64,000 nt of DNA from Sphingomonadales bacterium (GCA_017302615.1 JAFLDB010000002.1:248001-312000), one strand, 5' to 3'. Shown: positions 1 through 9,682, counted from the first letter of the stretch. Program-made: numbers and translations. The notes: generated by a model not told the origin, from the sequence alone.

Positions 1-8
1 AAGCAGAT

Positions 9-85
9 GCACCCGTAGCTCAGCTGGATAGAGTGTCGCCCTCCGAAGGCGAAGGCCACTGGTTCGAATCCAGTCGGGTGCGCCA
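9..85 (+). tRNA. trnR: tRNA-Arg (anticodon CCG)
   Basis: Complete 77-nt cloverleaf with the CCA encoded. The acceptor arm GCACCCG (9-15) pairs with CGGGTGC (75-81), the T arm carries GGTTCGAATCC, and the anticodon stem TCGCC/GGCGA encloses the loop CTCCGAA, giving anticodon CCG for Arg codon CGG. No host gene separates it from the mobile-element genes that follow, so its 3' end is a likely attachment site (inference). Confidence 0.95.
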
Positions 86-460
86 GCTTCCTCAATAGTT
101 TCCCGAAAATCGTCGTGTTTTGAGGGGAAAGATTTCCCCTGAGCCCGAGCTGCTGCGCATCTCGGCCTACCCCTTCGAGCGGGGGCACCCCGCAACGCCC
201 CATGATTCGGAGCGGGGCTGTTGACGCGCTCTGTCCCGCAGGGCCTGCGGCCTTGCTCCTGAGGGCGCCGCGTTTGACGGGCATGCCCCGCGCGCACTCT
301 GAACCGGCGGACAGAACGGCGCGCGCAGGCATGGAAAACCGACATTCCCCGGCTTTCCGCCTGCACGAGCAAGTGCGCAATTGCCGCCTCCCTTCAGGGT
401 GCGATTTCCTGCCTTGGTAACCTCGCTTGCCGCTCGTGCGACATTCAGCATGAGCAGGTT
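86..460. other. Non-coding stretch between tRNA-Arg and the first element gene
   Basis: No convincing gene. Short open frames exist on both strands but have no recognisable protein and no good ribosome site. If the tRNA is the attachment site, this is the inner flank of the element end. No integrase fragment, long inverted repeat or second tRNA copy is visible. Confidence 0.5.
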
Positions 461-543
461 AGAGTGAGAGGGTGGCGGGCTTCGCCGTGACGGGATGAGG
501 GTCGAGAGAGAGGCTCCCGGCCGCCCGTCATGGAGATTCTCCC
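461..543 (+). promoter_or_regulatory. Structured leader 1, upstream of the DUF932 gene
   Basis: About 83 nt that are closely repeated at 1783-1863 before the next gene. TGACGGG (488-494) can pair with CCCGTCA (524-530). Inside it, an imperfect stem closes a purine loop AGAGG. The ribosome site GGAG lies directly 3' of the outer stem, and the ATG follows at 544. Placement, duplication and pairing suggest a cis-acting RNA or attenuator. I do not recognise a named RNA family. Confidence 0.55.
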
Positions 544-1737
544 ATGAACATGCAGGTTCTCGATACGCGCCGCAATGCGAGCGGCGGCTACAAGGTGGAT
601 GTCACGCGCGGCGAACGCGTCGGGCGAGTGTCGTCGGAGTGGTTTTCGCGGCCCGACGATGAACGGTATCTCTCGCTGGGCGATCTCGCCCGCTCGGTGC
701 GCGGCCGATCAGAGCGTAGCCGGACCCGCGTGGTCGAGACAGCGCTGATCCACGTCGAAGCGAGCCGCAACGATCCCGAGCGCCTGGCGTTGATGCTGCC
801 GGGTGCCGATGCCCCCGTGGCGCCGACCCACTGGAGCTTCGGACAACTGGCAAGCCAGGTGGGCGCTCCCGCCGCCTATCTACGCCAGCTTCCCGCGCCG
901 CTCGCCGCGATCAACCTGCAATACGGCCTGACTTCGAACCGGGCCGAGCAGATCAAGACGCTGGAAACCGACAATGGGAGGGTCGAACTGCGCGCCGTGA
1001 CCGGCCCCGACTATGGCCGCATCTACGACCACGAACTCGTCGAAGCGGTGCAGAAGATCGCGGGCAACGGCACCGGCGACACCCGTTGGAAGGTGCCGGG
1101 CGTGCTCGACTGGTCGACCGGGATCTACAATCCTTGTGTAGATATTTCGAAGGACACGACTACGCTCTACGCCTCCGACCGCGACGTGTTCCTGTTCCTG
1201 GTCGATGACCTCAATCCCATCGAAGCGGGCCGACTGCCCGATGGATCACCCGATCTCTACTTCCGCGGTTTCTACTGCTGGAACTCCGAGGTTGGCGCGA
1301 AGACGCTCGGCATGGCGAGCTTCTACCTGCGCGCGGTCTGCCAGAACCGCAATCTGTGGGGCGTCGAGGACTTCGAGGAAATCAGCATCCGACATAGCAA
1401 GTACGCGGCCAATCGCTTCGCTCACGAAGCCGCGCCGGCGCTGGAAGGCTTTGCCAACTCTTCGCCGCTGCCCTTCGTCAACGGCATCAAGGCGGCACGC
1501 GAGCGGATCGTTGCCCGCACCGACGAGGACCGCAGCGACTTCCTCCGGGCGCGTGGCTTTTCGAAGGCCGAGACCGGCAAGATCATCGAGACCGTGCTGG
1601 CCGAAGAAGGCCGTCCGCCCGAATCGATCTTCGATTTCGTGCAGGGCATCACCGCGCTGGCTCGCGGCAAGGCTCACCAGGATGCTCGCCTCGACATGGA
1701 GGGTAAGGCGAAGAAGCTGCTCGACCGGGTCCATTGA
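544..1737 (+). CDS. DUF932 domain protein
   Basis: 397 aa, most of it the DUF932 domain, a family common on plasmids, ICEs and phages, often beside anti-restriction or DNA-processing genes, with no settled function. Typical family stretches are present, such as the HWSFGQLASQ region near residue 98 and the DGSPDLYFRGFYCWNSE region near residue 235. No signal peptide or membrane segment is seen, so it is cytosolic. The ATG at 544 is chosen because it follows the GGAG of the structured leader. It is the first gene inside the tRNA end and sits on the same strand as the next five genes, most with their own leaders. A role in element establishment or single-stranded DNA handling is only inferred. 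Confidence 0.85.
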   Translation: MNMQVLDTRRNASGGYKVDVTRGERVGRVSSEWFSRPDDERYLSLGDLARSVRGRSERSRTRVVETALIHVEASRNDPERLALMLPGADAPVAPTHWSFGQLASQVGAPAAYLRQLPAPLAAINLQYGLTSNRAEQIKTLETDNGRVELRAVTGPDYGRIYDHELVEAVQKIAGNGTGDTRWKVPGVLDWSTGIYNPCVDISKDTTTLYASDRDVFLFLVDDLNPIEAGRLPDGSPDLYFRGFYCWNSEVGAKTLGMASFYLRAVCQNRNLWGVEDFEEISIRHSKYAANRFAHEAAPALEGFANSSPLPFVNGIKAARERIVARTDEDRSDFLRARGFSKAETGKIIETVLAEEGRPPESIFDFVQGITALARGKAHQDARLDMEGKAKKLLDRVH

Positions 1738-1782
1738 TCCGGGTTCTTCCTGTCTGTTCTCCTGAGTGGCGCTGCCTTCTCC

Positions 1783-1863
1783 AGAGTGAGAGGGCGGCGC
1801 TTTGCTTCGTGACGGGTCGAAGCCGAGAGAGAGGCTCTCGGCGGCCCGTCATGGAGAACACCC
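1783..1863 (+). promoter_or_regulatory. Structured leader 2, upstream of the ParB-like gene
   Basis: Near-copy of the leader at 461-543. The outer stem is TGACGGG (1810-1816) with CCCGTCA (1845-1851). The inner stem is perfect, GCCGAGAG (1822-1829) with CTCTCGGC (1835-1842), around the loop AGAGG. GGAG follows the outer stem immediately and the ATG is at 1864. The inner stem is retained with sequence changes relative to leader 1, which favours an RNA fold over a simple protein site. Confidence 0.6.
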
Positions 1864-3957
1864 ATGACCAAGTCTCAAACCAAGTCCGAGGCCAAGCCAT
1901 TGCCCAAGCTCGTGCTCAGTTCCTCGCGCGACATCCCCTTTTCCCAGCTGGTGCTGAGCCAGCAGAACGTCCGGCGCGTGAAGGTCGGCATCTCGATCGA
2001 GGATCTGGCCGACGACATCTATCGCCGGACCCTGCTCCAGAGCCTCAACGTCCGCGCCATGCTTGGCGATGATGGACAGGAGACCGGTCAGTTCGAGGTG
2101 CCGGCCGGTGGTCGCCGCTTCCGCGCGCTCGAACTGCTGGTGAAGTCGAAGCGGATGGCAAAGGACCAGCCGGTTCCCTGCGTGGTGCGCGAGGGCGGCA
2201 TCGCCGAGGAAGACTCGCTCGCCGAGAACGTGATGCGCGAAGGGCTCCACCCGCTCGACCAATTCCGCGCCTTCAGCGCGCTGGTCGAGGCGGGGCTTTC
2301 CGAAGAGGACATCGCGGCCCGGTTCTTCGTCTCGGTCTCGACCGTGCGGCAGCGTCTGCGCCTCGCTTCGGTCGCGCCCAGTCTGCTCGACATCTACGGA
2401 GAGGACGGCATGTCGCTCGAACAGCTCATGGCCTTTTCGGTCACCGACAACCATGCCCGCCAGGAGCAGGTCTGGGAACAGGTGAATGGCAGCCAGTACA
2501 TCTCTGCACATCAGATCCGTCGGCTGCTGACCGAACAGGCGATTGCCGCCAGCGACCGCCGCGTGCGGTTCATCGGCATCGACGCCTATACCGAGGCCGG
2601 CGGCTATGTGATGCGCGATCTGTTCTCGGCTGATGATGATGGCTGGTTGCAGGATCCGGCCTTGGTCGAGCTGCTGGTGAACGAAAAGCTCAACGAAGCA
2701 GCGCAGGAAATCGGCGCCGAGGGCTGGAAATGGGTCGAGGCCGCGATTGACCTGCCTTACGGCTGCGAGCGCGGCAAGCGCCGGATCACCGGCACGACGG
2801 TTCCGCTGACTGACGACGAACAGGCGCGGCTCTATGCGCTGGTCGAGGAATACGATGCCATCGGTGAGGAATATCGCGATGGCAGCGACCTGCCCGATGA
2901 GGTCGATACCCGGCTGACCGAGATCGATGTCGAACTGACGCCACTCACCAGTCGTCGCGTCGTCTATGAGCCCGAAGACATGGCGCGCGCGGGGGTGTTC
3001 ATCTCGCTGGCGCACGACGGGCGGCTGCGGATCGACCGCGGCTATGTCCGGCCGGAGGATGAACCTGTTGCCGAGGACCAGGGCACATCCGTCAATGCCG
3101 AGGCTGCGACGCACGCATCAGGCCCAGCGATCAGCATTGGCGGGCAGGTCCAGGATGAGCACCAGGGTGACGACGAGGACGACACCATCCGACCTTTGCC
3201 CGACCGGCTCGTCTCCGAGCTGACGGCCGTGCGCACGGTGGCGCTGCGCAATGCTCTCGCCCAGGATTCGCAGACAGCATTCATTGCCGTTCTCCACGCA
3301 CTCGCCCTGTCGGTGTTCCGTTCGCACGGCACCCATGGCTGCGTGCAGATCGGTGTCACCCAGGCCTGGCTCGGGAATGTCACCCCGGACCTGCGCGAAA
3401 CCCCGTGGAGCATGGCGGTCCAGGAACGGCACGAGCAGTGGGCGGCGCGCCTGCCCGACGAGCCGGGTGCGTTGTGGGATACGCTAACTGCGCTCGCCCA
3501 TGACGAGCAGATGGCACTGCTTGCCCACTGCGTCTCGCTCGGCGTCAATGCGCTCTTCGAGCCGGTCAAGGGCTACGGTGGTCAGGTCTCGGCGCACGGC
3601 ATCGCCCAGCGGATCGCCGGCGCCGATGCGCTCGCCATGGTGGTCGGACTCGACATGGCTGAAGCGGGCTGGACCCCCACGGTCGACAATTACCTCGGCC
3701 GCGTCACCAAGCCCCGGATCATCGAGGCTGTGCGCGAAGCCAAGGGCGACGCGACTGCTGTGCTGATCGAGCACCTGAAGAAGGGCGACATGGCCCGCGA
3801 GGCTCAACGCCTGCTTGAAGGCACCGGCTGGCTGCCCGAACCCCTGCGGCTGCCAGTCGCCGAAGCTGCCGAGCATGAAGTGCCTGACACTGACCTGCCC
3901 GACTTCCTGGGTGATGAGGATGGCGAGTTCGATCCGATGGCGATCGCCGCCGAATGA
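1864..3957 (+). CDS. ParB/RepB/Spo0J-type nucleoid or partition protein
   Basis: 697 aa, much longer than a chromosomal ParB (about 300 aa). Residues about 15-115 are the ParB/Srx-like domain: an arginine motif (AGGRRFRALE) and an ENV-type motif (AENVMREGLHPLDQFRAF) are visible. A helix-turn-helix follows (residues about 138-165, LSEEDIAARFFVSVSTVRQR). The C-terminal ~450 residues are acidic and carry no motif I recognise. Large ParB-like proteins of this kind are typical of sphingomonad plasmids and ICEs and are usually not paired with a ParA; none is found in this window. It probably binds element DNA, with a partition, stabilisation or regulatory role (inference). Confidence 0.85.
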   Translation: MTKSQTKSEAKPLPKLVLSSSRDIPFSQLVLSQQNVRRVKVGISIEDLADDIYRRTLLQSLNVRAMLGDDGQETGQFEVPAGGRRFRALELLVKSKRMAKDQPVPCVVREGGIAEEDSLAENVMREGLHPLDQFRAFSALVEAGLSEEDIAARFFVSVSTVRQRLRLASVAPSLLDIYGEDGMSLEQLMAFSVTDNHARQEQVWEQVNGSQYISAHQIRRLLTEQAIAASDRRVRFIGIDAYTEAGGYVMRDLFSADDDGWLQDPALVELLVNEKLNEAAQEIGAEGWKWVEAAIDLPYGCERGKRRITGTTVPLTDDEQARLYALVEEYDAIGEEYRDGSDLPDEVDTRLTEIDVELTPLTSRRVVYEPEDMARAGVFISLAHDGRLRIDRGYVRPEDEPVAEDQGTSVNAEAATHASGPAISIGGQVQDEHQGDDEDDTIRPLPDRLVSELTAVRTVALRNALAQDSQTAFIAVLHALALSVFRSHGTHGCVQIGVTQAWLGNVTPDLRETPWSMAVQERHEQWAARLPDEPGALWDTLTALAHDEQMALLAHCVSLGVNALFEPVKGYGGQVSAHGIAQRIAGADALAMVVGLDMAEAGWTPTVDNYLGRVTKPRIIEAVREAKGDATAVLIEHLKKGDMAREAQRLLEGTGWLPEPLRLPVAEAAEHEVPDTDLPDFLGDEDGEFDPMAIAAE

Positions 3958-4022
3958 ACGGGTGCGCGGGGCGGCCCTGGTCGCCCCGCCATCTAGCGAT
4001 ATTCCCAAAAGGAGGAGCCACG

Positions 4023-4238
4023 ATGGCTATCCCCGAATATGCCCGCACCAACTTCCAGACGCTGCTGAGGGCAGCTCGGGAAGACAACCTCGCGCTAATG
4101 GAATGCACCGAGCTCAGCAGCGGCGAGACCCGCTATGTCCTTTGTGCAGTCGGTCGTGATGGCGACGCCTATGTGATGACCCCGTTCGGCCATCTCGCCC
4201 CCGGCAACCCTTACGAGGCCTACATTCCGCCCGCTTGA
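4023..4238 (+). CDS. Small conserved element protein (DUF6117-like)
   Basis: 71 aa. The ATG at 4023 is preceded by an excellent ribosome site (AAAGGAGGAG). The protein starts MAIPEYARTNFQTLLRAA and ends with an MTPFGHLAPGNPYEAYIPP motif. Small proteins of this form are common between the ParB-like and strawberry-notch genes of sphingomonad elements; I believe this is the DUF6117 family but cannot check. No membrane segment or catalytic motif is visible. Function unknown. Confidence 0.75.
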   Translation: MAIPEYARTNFQTLLRAAREDNLALMECTELSSGETRYVLCAVGRDGDAYVMTPFGHLAPGNPYEAYIPPA

Positions 4239-4281
4239 GCGCGGCCAGGCATCACCACACCTGCAATCGAAGGATCATGAC

Positions 4282-7200
4282 ATGACCAACTCGCCACTGG
4301 CGGGTGCCGCCGTGCGCCCGCTTGCCTCCGCTTGTCCAGACCAGACTGCCCGCTTCATCATTGAAGCCGCCCAGGATTTGCTCGGGCATCTTGCCGCCGG
4401 TCGCCGGATCGAGGCACCTGCCATTCGCACCGCCATGCAATCGGCCTTTGGTGCAAGCGATGCCAGCGGGGCCTGGGACTGGAAGACCGCCTACGAAGCG
4501 GTCGAAATCGCCCAGTTGCTGTTCCTGCGCCGCTATGGCCCCGCAATCCACGCCAAGACCGCCGACCCGTTCGAGCGGCTGAAGCTCATTCAACGTATTG
4601 CCCGGCTCGCCCCCACCCACACCCGGCGCAGCGAGGACATGGTACAATACCAGCAGTTCTCGACGCCGCTTGGCCTCGCCTGGGTCGCAGGGATCGCCGC
4701 GAATTTACAGCCGGGCGAATTGGTGCTGGAACCGTCGGCGGGCACCGGCTTGCTGGCAATTCACGCCGAACTTGCCGGCGCAGGCCTCGTGCTCAACGAG
4801 GTGGCCGACACGCGGCTTGAACTGCTGCGGCATCTGTTCGAGCGCGCAAGCGTGACGGCGCACGATGCGGCGCAGATCCATGACCGCCTTCAACCCGGTC
4901 TGGTGCCAAGCTGCATCGTCATGAACCCGCCATTCTCGGCCGCACTCGGCGTCGAGACCCGCGTCGCCGATGCCGCATTCCGGCACATTGCCTCAGCGCT
5001 GGCCCGACTTGCCGATGGCGGGCGGCTCGTCGCGATCACGGGGAGCAGCTGTGCGCCCGATCATGCCGCCTGGCGCGGCAGCTTCATCCGGTTGCAGGAA
5101 AGCGCTCGGGTCGTGTTCACCGCGCCGATCGCAGGCAGCATCTACACCAGCCATGGTACGACATTCGAGACCCGGTTGACCGTGATCGACAAGCTGCCTG
5201 CGGACGATCCCGGCGTCTTTCCGCAGTCGCATGAGATGGCCACCGACCCGCCAAGCCTGCTGCGAATGCTGGTCGATGCACTGCCAGCGCGGGCGCCGGT
5301 TGCGGTCTTGCCTGCCATCCCGTCGACGGGAAAGATCGCTAGCGCTAGCCGCCGCGCCGCCGCTCCCAAACCTCGCCTTGTCGCCGTGCCGCCGGTTGAG
5401 CCTGCCGGAGCCGTACTCGACTATGAAACCGTCGATTGGGCAGCGACCTGTGGTGGCCGCCTGACCGACGCCCTCTATGAGCCTTATATGCTGCAATCGA
5501 TCCGGATCGCGGGCGCGCAACCGCACCCTACCCGGCTCGTCCAGTCCGCCGCCATGGCCTCGGTCGCACCGCCCAAGCCCAGCTACCGGCCCCACTTGCC
5601 CGAGGGACTGGTCGAACGGAGTCTCCTCTCCGACGCCCAGCTCGAATCCGTGATCTACGCGGGCGAAGCGCATAGCGAACATCTCGCCGGGAGATGGACC
5701 GTCGATGCCACCTTCGACAAGATCGAGGCCGCGCCCGACGATTGCGACACCGCTGTCCAGTTCCGCAAGGGCTGGTTCCTCGGCGACGGCACGGGCGCGG
5801 GCAAAGGGCGACAGGTGGCAGGGATGCTACTCGACAACTGGCTCAAGGGCCGTCGCCGCGCGGTGTGGATTTCGAAGTCTGACAAGCTGCTCGAAGACGC
5901 CCAGCGGGACTGGCGTGCGCTCGGACAGGAGCCTTTGCTGATCCAGCCGCTCGCCCGCTTCCGCCAGGGCACACCCATCCGGCTCGAGCAGGGCATCCTT
6001 TTTACGACCTATGCCACGCTACGCTCCGATGCGCGCGAGAACAGGGTTTCGCGGGTCCAGCAGATCGTCGATTGGCTGGGGTTCGACTTTGATGGGGTCA
6101 TAGTTTTCGACGAGAGCCATGCCATGCAGAATGCCGGTGGCGGCAAGTCCGACCGGGGCGACAGCGCACCCTCGCAGCAGGGCCGCGCAGGGCTGCGCCT
6201 GCAGCACGCACTGCCCGATGCTCGCGTGCTCTATGTCTCGGCGACCGGCGCGACCACGGTCGAGAACCTCGCCTATGCCCAACGCCTTGGCCTGTGGGGC
6301 GGCGCAGATTTCCCGTTCGACAAACGCACCGATTTCGTCGCGGCCATTGAAGCGGGCGGGGTCGCGGCGATGGAGGTTCTGGCGCGCGACCTCAAGGCGC
6401 TTGGACTCTATTCAGCCCGTTCGTTGTCCTATGAAGGCGTCGAGTACGAACTCGTCGAACACAAGCTTACCCCCGACCAGGTCCGCATCTACGACGCCTA
6501 TGCCGGGGCCTTCCAGGTCATCCATAACAACCTCGATGCGGCACTCGAAGCATCCGGGGTCACGAGCAGCAGCGAGGGCACGCTCAACCGGCAGGCAAAA
6601 TCGGCTGCCCGTTCTGCATTCGAATCCGCCAAGCAGCGCTTCTTCAACCACCTGATCACCGCGATGAAGACGCCGACCCTGATCCGGGCGATCGAGCAGG
6701 GTCTTGCCGATGGCCACGCCGCCGTGGTGCAGATCGTTTCGACCGGGGAAGCTTTGCTATCCCGCCGCCTCGCCGAGATTGACCCGGGTGAATGGAACGA
6801 CATCCAGTGCGATGTCACCCCTCGTGAATATGTTCTCGACTATTTGGCGCACAGCTTCCCGACCCAGCTTCACGAGACCTATACCGATGGCGATGGCAAC
6901 CTCGCCTCACGCCCGGCCTATGACGATAGCGGGAACGTGATCGAATGCCGGGAAGCCATCGAACGGCGTGACCGCCTGATCGAGAAGCTGGCGTCGATGG
7001 AGCCGGTGCAAGGCGCTCTCGACCAGATCGTCCAGCGGTTCGGCACCGACATGGTCGCCGAAGTGACGGGCCGCTCGCGGCGGATCGTACGCAAGGTCGA
7101 TGCGGACGGCGAGCGATTCGTCGTCGAGAACCGACCCGCCCATGCCAATCTCGCCGAAGCGCAGGCGTTCATGGAGGACCAGAAGCCAATCCTCGTCTTC

Positions 7201-8631
7201 TCCGACGCCGGCGGCACGGGCAGGAGTTACCATGCGGATCTTGGGAGCCGGAATCAGCGCCTCCGCCATCATTACCTGCTCGAAGCAGGCTGGAAGGCCG
7301 ACACCGCGATCCAAGGGCTGGGACGCACCAACCGCACCAATCAGGCGCAGCCACCACTATTCCGTCCGGTCGCCACCGACGTCCAGGCGGAAAAGCGCTT
7401 CCTCTCGACCATCGCGCGGCGGCTCGACACATTGGGCGCGATTACCCGCGGTCAGCGCCAAACCGGTGGCCAGGGACTGTTCCGCCCCGAGGACAACCTC
7501 GAAAGCCCTTATGCCCACGCGGCCCTCAGGCAATTCTACCTGCTGATCTACGCGGGCAAGGTCGAGCAGTGCTCGCTGGCGACCTTCGAGGCCATGACCG
7601 GGCTATCGCTGACCGATGGCACCGGCTGCTTGCGTGAAGAACTGCCGCCAATCACGACGTTTCTCAATCGGCTTCTGGCGCTCACGATTTCGATGCAGAA
7701 CGTGCTGTTCACGGTGTTCGAGCAATTACTCAGTTCCAAAGTCGAGAGCGCGATCGCCGCAGGCTCCTACGATGTCGGGCTGGAAACGCTGGTGGCGGAC
7801 AGCTTCAGCGTCACGCGCAGCGAGCCCATATATGTCCATCCCGCCACCGGCGCGGAAACCCGGCTGCTCACCATTGCCATGCGTGAGCGCAATCAGCTGC
7901 TGACGCTCGACAAGGCGCTCGACCTGCTCTGCGAGCCGGGAGCGCGGCTTCTGGCCAATTCCCGCTCGAAGCGCGCTGCAGTGCAGCTTCCGGCTCGCAG
8001 CGTCATGCTCGACGACGGCGAGGTTGAACGCCGGGTCCGTCTGGTCCGGCCGATGGAGCGGCTGAACTTCGCACTCAGCCATTTGCCCGAAACAGCCTGG
8101 GCGGAAGTGGATGAGCGGGACTTCGCGGCGACTTGGCAGGCTGAGGTGGCACAGGTCGAGGAGTTCACGACGAGCGAACTGCACATCGTCACCGGGCTTC
8201 TGCTGCCGATCTGGAAGCGGCTGCCTGAGGAATCGACCCGCGTCTACCGGCTCCAGACTGACGATGGCATGAGCATTGTCGGGCGCAGAGTGTCCCCGGC
8301 TTGGGCAGCGAGCGCTACGGCCACGACCGACACGCCCGAACTGTCGCCGCCGCAGGCACTGGCCTTGATGCGTGAGGGGCATACGGTCCTTGATCTCGCC
8401 GATGGCCTGCGACTGCGCCGGTCGCGGTTGATGCAGGTGAGCCGGATCGAGCTAACCGGGTTTGCTCCGACGGCGGTCGACCGGCTGAAGGCGATGGGGC
8501 TTTTCTCGGAGATCATCAGCTGGAAGCTGCGCCTGTTCGTCCCTGACGACACAGTGGCAGGATGCCAGGTGCTCGAACGCCTGTTCGAACGCCATCCGCT
8601 CGCGCGCGTCCTTGACCGCAAGGCTGCCTGA
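4282..8631 (+). CDS. Methyltransferase/strawberry-notch helicase fusion protein
   Basis: 1449 aa. The N-terminal part has a SAM-dependent DNA methyltransferase fold: motif I EPSAGTG at residues about 150-156 and the catalytic NPPF at 215-218. The middle is a strawberry-notch-like superfamily-2 ATPase, with a Walker A-like GDGTGAGKG at 501-509 and DESH at 610-613. The C-terminal helicase half ends with GRTNRTNQ near 1014-1021, the arginine-finger region of the SNF2/Sbno group. NPPF is typical of adenine-N6 or cytosine-N4 methylases. Such fusions occur on plasmids, ICEs and phages of alphaproteobacteria. A combined modification and remodelling role on incoming element DNA is plausible but inferred. 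The next gene starts 1 nt after the stop. Confidence 0.9.
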   Translation: MTNSPLAGAAVRPLASACPDQTARFIIEAAQDLLGHLAAGRRIEAPAIRTAMQSAFGASDASGAWDWKTAYEAVEIAQLLFLRRYGPAIHAKTADPFERLKLIQRIARLAPTHTRRSEDMVQYQQFSTPLGLAWVAGIAANLQPGELVLEPSAGTGLLAIHAELAGAGLVLNEVADTRLELLRHLFERASVTAHDAAQIHDRLQPGLVPSCIVMNPPFSAALGVETRVADAAFRHIASALARLADGGRLVAITGSSCAPDHAAWRGSFIRLQESARVVFTAPIAGSIYTSHGTTFETRLTVIDKLPADDPGVFPQSHEMATDPPSLLRMLVDALPARAPVAVLPAIPSTGKIASASRRAAAPKPRLVAVPPVEPAGAVLDYETVDWAATCGGRLTDALYEPYMLQSIRIAGAQPHPTRLVQSAAMASVAPPKPSYRPHLPEGLVERSLLSDAQLESVIYAGEAHSEHLAGRWTVDATFDKIEAAPDDCDTAVQFRKGWFLGDGTGAGKGRQVAGMLLDNWLKGRRRAVWISKSDKLLEDAQRDWRALGQEPLLIQPLARFRQGTPIRLEQGILFTTYATLRSDARENRVSRVQQIVDWLGFDFDGVIVFDESHAMQNAGGGKSDRGDSAPSQQGRAGLRLQHALPDARVLYVSATGATTVENLAYAQRLGLWGGADFPFDKRTDFVAAIEAGGVAAMEVLARDLKALGLYSARSLSYEGVEYELVEHKLTPDQVRIYDAYAGAFQVIHNNLDAALEASGVTSSSEGTLNRQAKSAARSAFESAKQRFFNHLITAMKTPTLIRAIEQGLADGHAAVVQIVSTGEALLSRRLAEIDPGEWNDIQCDVTPREYVLDYLAHSFPTQLHETYTDGDGNLASRPAYDDSGNVIECREAIERRDRLIEKLASMEPVQGALDQIVQRFGTDMVAEVTGRSRRIVRKVDADGERFVVENRPAHANLAEAQAFMEDQKPILVFSDAGGTGRSYHADLGSRNQRLRHHYLLEAGWKADTAIQGLGRTNRTNQAQPPLFRPVATDVQAEKRFLSTIARRLDTLGAITRGQRQTGGQGLFRPEDNLESPYAHAALRQFYLLIYAGKVEQCSLATFEAMTGLSLTDGTGCLREELPPITTFLNRLLALTISMQNVLFTVFEQLLSSKVESAIAAGSYDVGLETLVADSFSVTRSEPIYVHPATGAETRLLTIAMRERNQLLTLDKALDLLCEPGARLLANSRSKRAAVQLPARSVMLDDGEVERRVRLVRPMERLNFALSHLPETAWAEVDERDFAATWQAEVAQVEEFTTSELHIVTGLLLPIWKRLPEESTRVYRLQTDDGMSIVGRRVSPAWAASATATTDTPELSPPQALALMREGHTVLDLADGLRLRRSRLMQVSRIELTGFAPTAVDRLKAMGLFSEIISWKLRLFVPDDTVAGCQVLERLFERHPLARVLDRKAA

Positions 8632-8632
8632 C

Positions 8633-9682
8633 ATGAGCAGGCTTTCCACACGCGCGGCAGACCTGTCAGAGCGACTCGCCCAGAACGCGCAGGCCGTTTG
8701 CCGCCATTACCTCCCGGCCGGACGCCGCGAGGGTCGATACTGGATGGTTGGCGATGTTGCCGGAACGCCCGGGCGCAGCCTCTATGTCCGGCTCTTCGAG
8801 ACCGAGCGCGGCACAATCGGCAACTGGGTCGATGCCGCGACCGGAGAACATGGCGACCTCATCGACCTCATCAGGCTCAACCAGCGCCACGGGCGGCTTG
8901 CCGAAACCATCGACGAGGCTGAGCGCTTCCTGTCGTTGCCGCCTTCGGCTAACAAACAGCAGCAGATGCACTCGTCCGATCCACCGGCACGCGCAGGATC
9001 GCCAACGTCTGCGCGGCGACTGTTCGCTGCTTCCAGGCCCATCATCGGCACACTGGCGGCGACCTACTTGCAATCGCGCGGCATCGTACATCTCGCCGAC
9101 CTGCCAGCATTGCGATTCCACCCCCGCTGCTACTATCGGCCCAATGACGACGATGTGCCCGGGACTCCCGGTGCATTTGCGGCTCTGATTGCGTCGGTGA
9201 CCGATGACGACGGCACCCAGACCGGCACGCATCGCACCTGGCTCGATCCATCCGGCAGCATGAAAGCCTCTGTCGCATCGCCACGCCGGGCTATGGGTAA
9301 TATCCTCGGCAACGCGGTCCGGTTCGGGAAAACGCAGGATGTCATGGCCGCGGGCGAGGGCATCGAGACCATGCTGTCCTTGCGCGAAGTCCTGCCGTCC
9401 TTGCCACTCGCCGCTGCCACCTCCTCGTCGCACTTGGCCGCCACTCAGCTCCCGCCAACGCTTCGCCGCCTTTACGTCGCCCGAGACCGCGATGCAGCCG
9501 GAGGCGCGGCGTTTTCAATACTGACCGACCGGGCACAGGTTGCCGGGATCGAACTGCTCCCGCTTATCCCTGCGCTGGGCGATTTCAACGATGACCTGCG
9601 CCAGCACGGCCCATCGATGCTGGGTGAGCGAGTGATCGATCAGTTGCACGAAGCCGACCGGGCTCGCTTTCACCGACGTTGA
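8633..9682 (+). CDS. Toprim domain protein (plasmid/phage primase-like, DUF7146 type)
   Basis: 349 aa. The N-terminal ~110 residues resemble the DUF7146 region (GNWVDAATGEHGDLIDLI). The C-terminal part is a Toprim domain: the AAGEGIETMLSL stretch carries the conserved glutamate and VARDRDAAG the DxD-type metal site. No helicase domain and no zinc finger are seen. The ATG at 8633 lies 1 nt past the helicase stop, so the two are probably translated from one message. It may act in primer synthesis or DNA processing during element replication (family knowledge, not shown here). Confidence 0.85.
   Translation: MSRLSTRAADLSERLAQNAQAVCRHYLPAGRREGRYWMVGDVAGTPGRSLYVRLFETERGTIGNWVDAATGEHGDLIDLIRLNQRHGRLAETIDEAERFLSLPPSANKQQQMHSSDPPARAGSPTSARRLFAASRPIIGTLAATYLQSRGIVHLADLPALRFHPRCYYRPNDDDVPGTPGAFAALIASVTDDDGTQTGTHRTWLDPSGSMKASVASPRRAMGNILGNAVRFGKTQDVMAAGEGIETMLSLREVLPSLPLAAATSSSHLAATQLPPTLRRLYVARDRDAAGGAAFSILTDRAQVAGIELLPLIPALGDFNDDLRQHGPSMLGERVIDQLHEADRARFHRR

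Noticed and set aside
531..546. Five-codon upstream frame (ATG GAG ATT CTC CCA TGA) that overlaps the DUF932 start
   Set aside because: The corresponding frame after leader 2 does not stop there, so it is not conserved.
1849..3114. Long antisense open frame (over 400 codons) inside the ParB-like gene
   Set aside because: It mirrors a strong plus-strand gene with a clear domain; such antisense frames are common in GC-rich DNA and it has no ribosome site or family.
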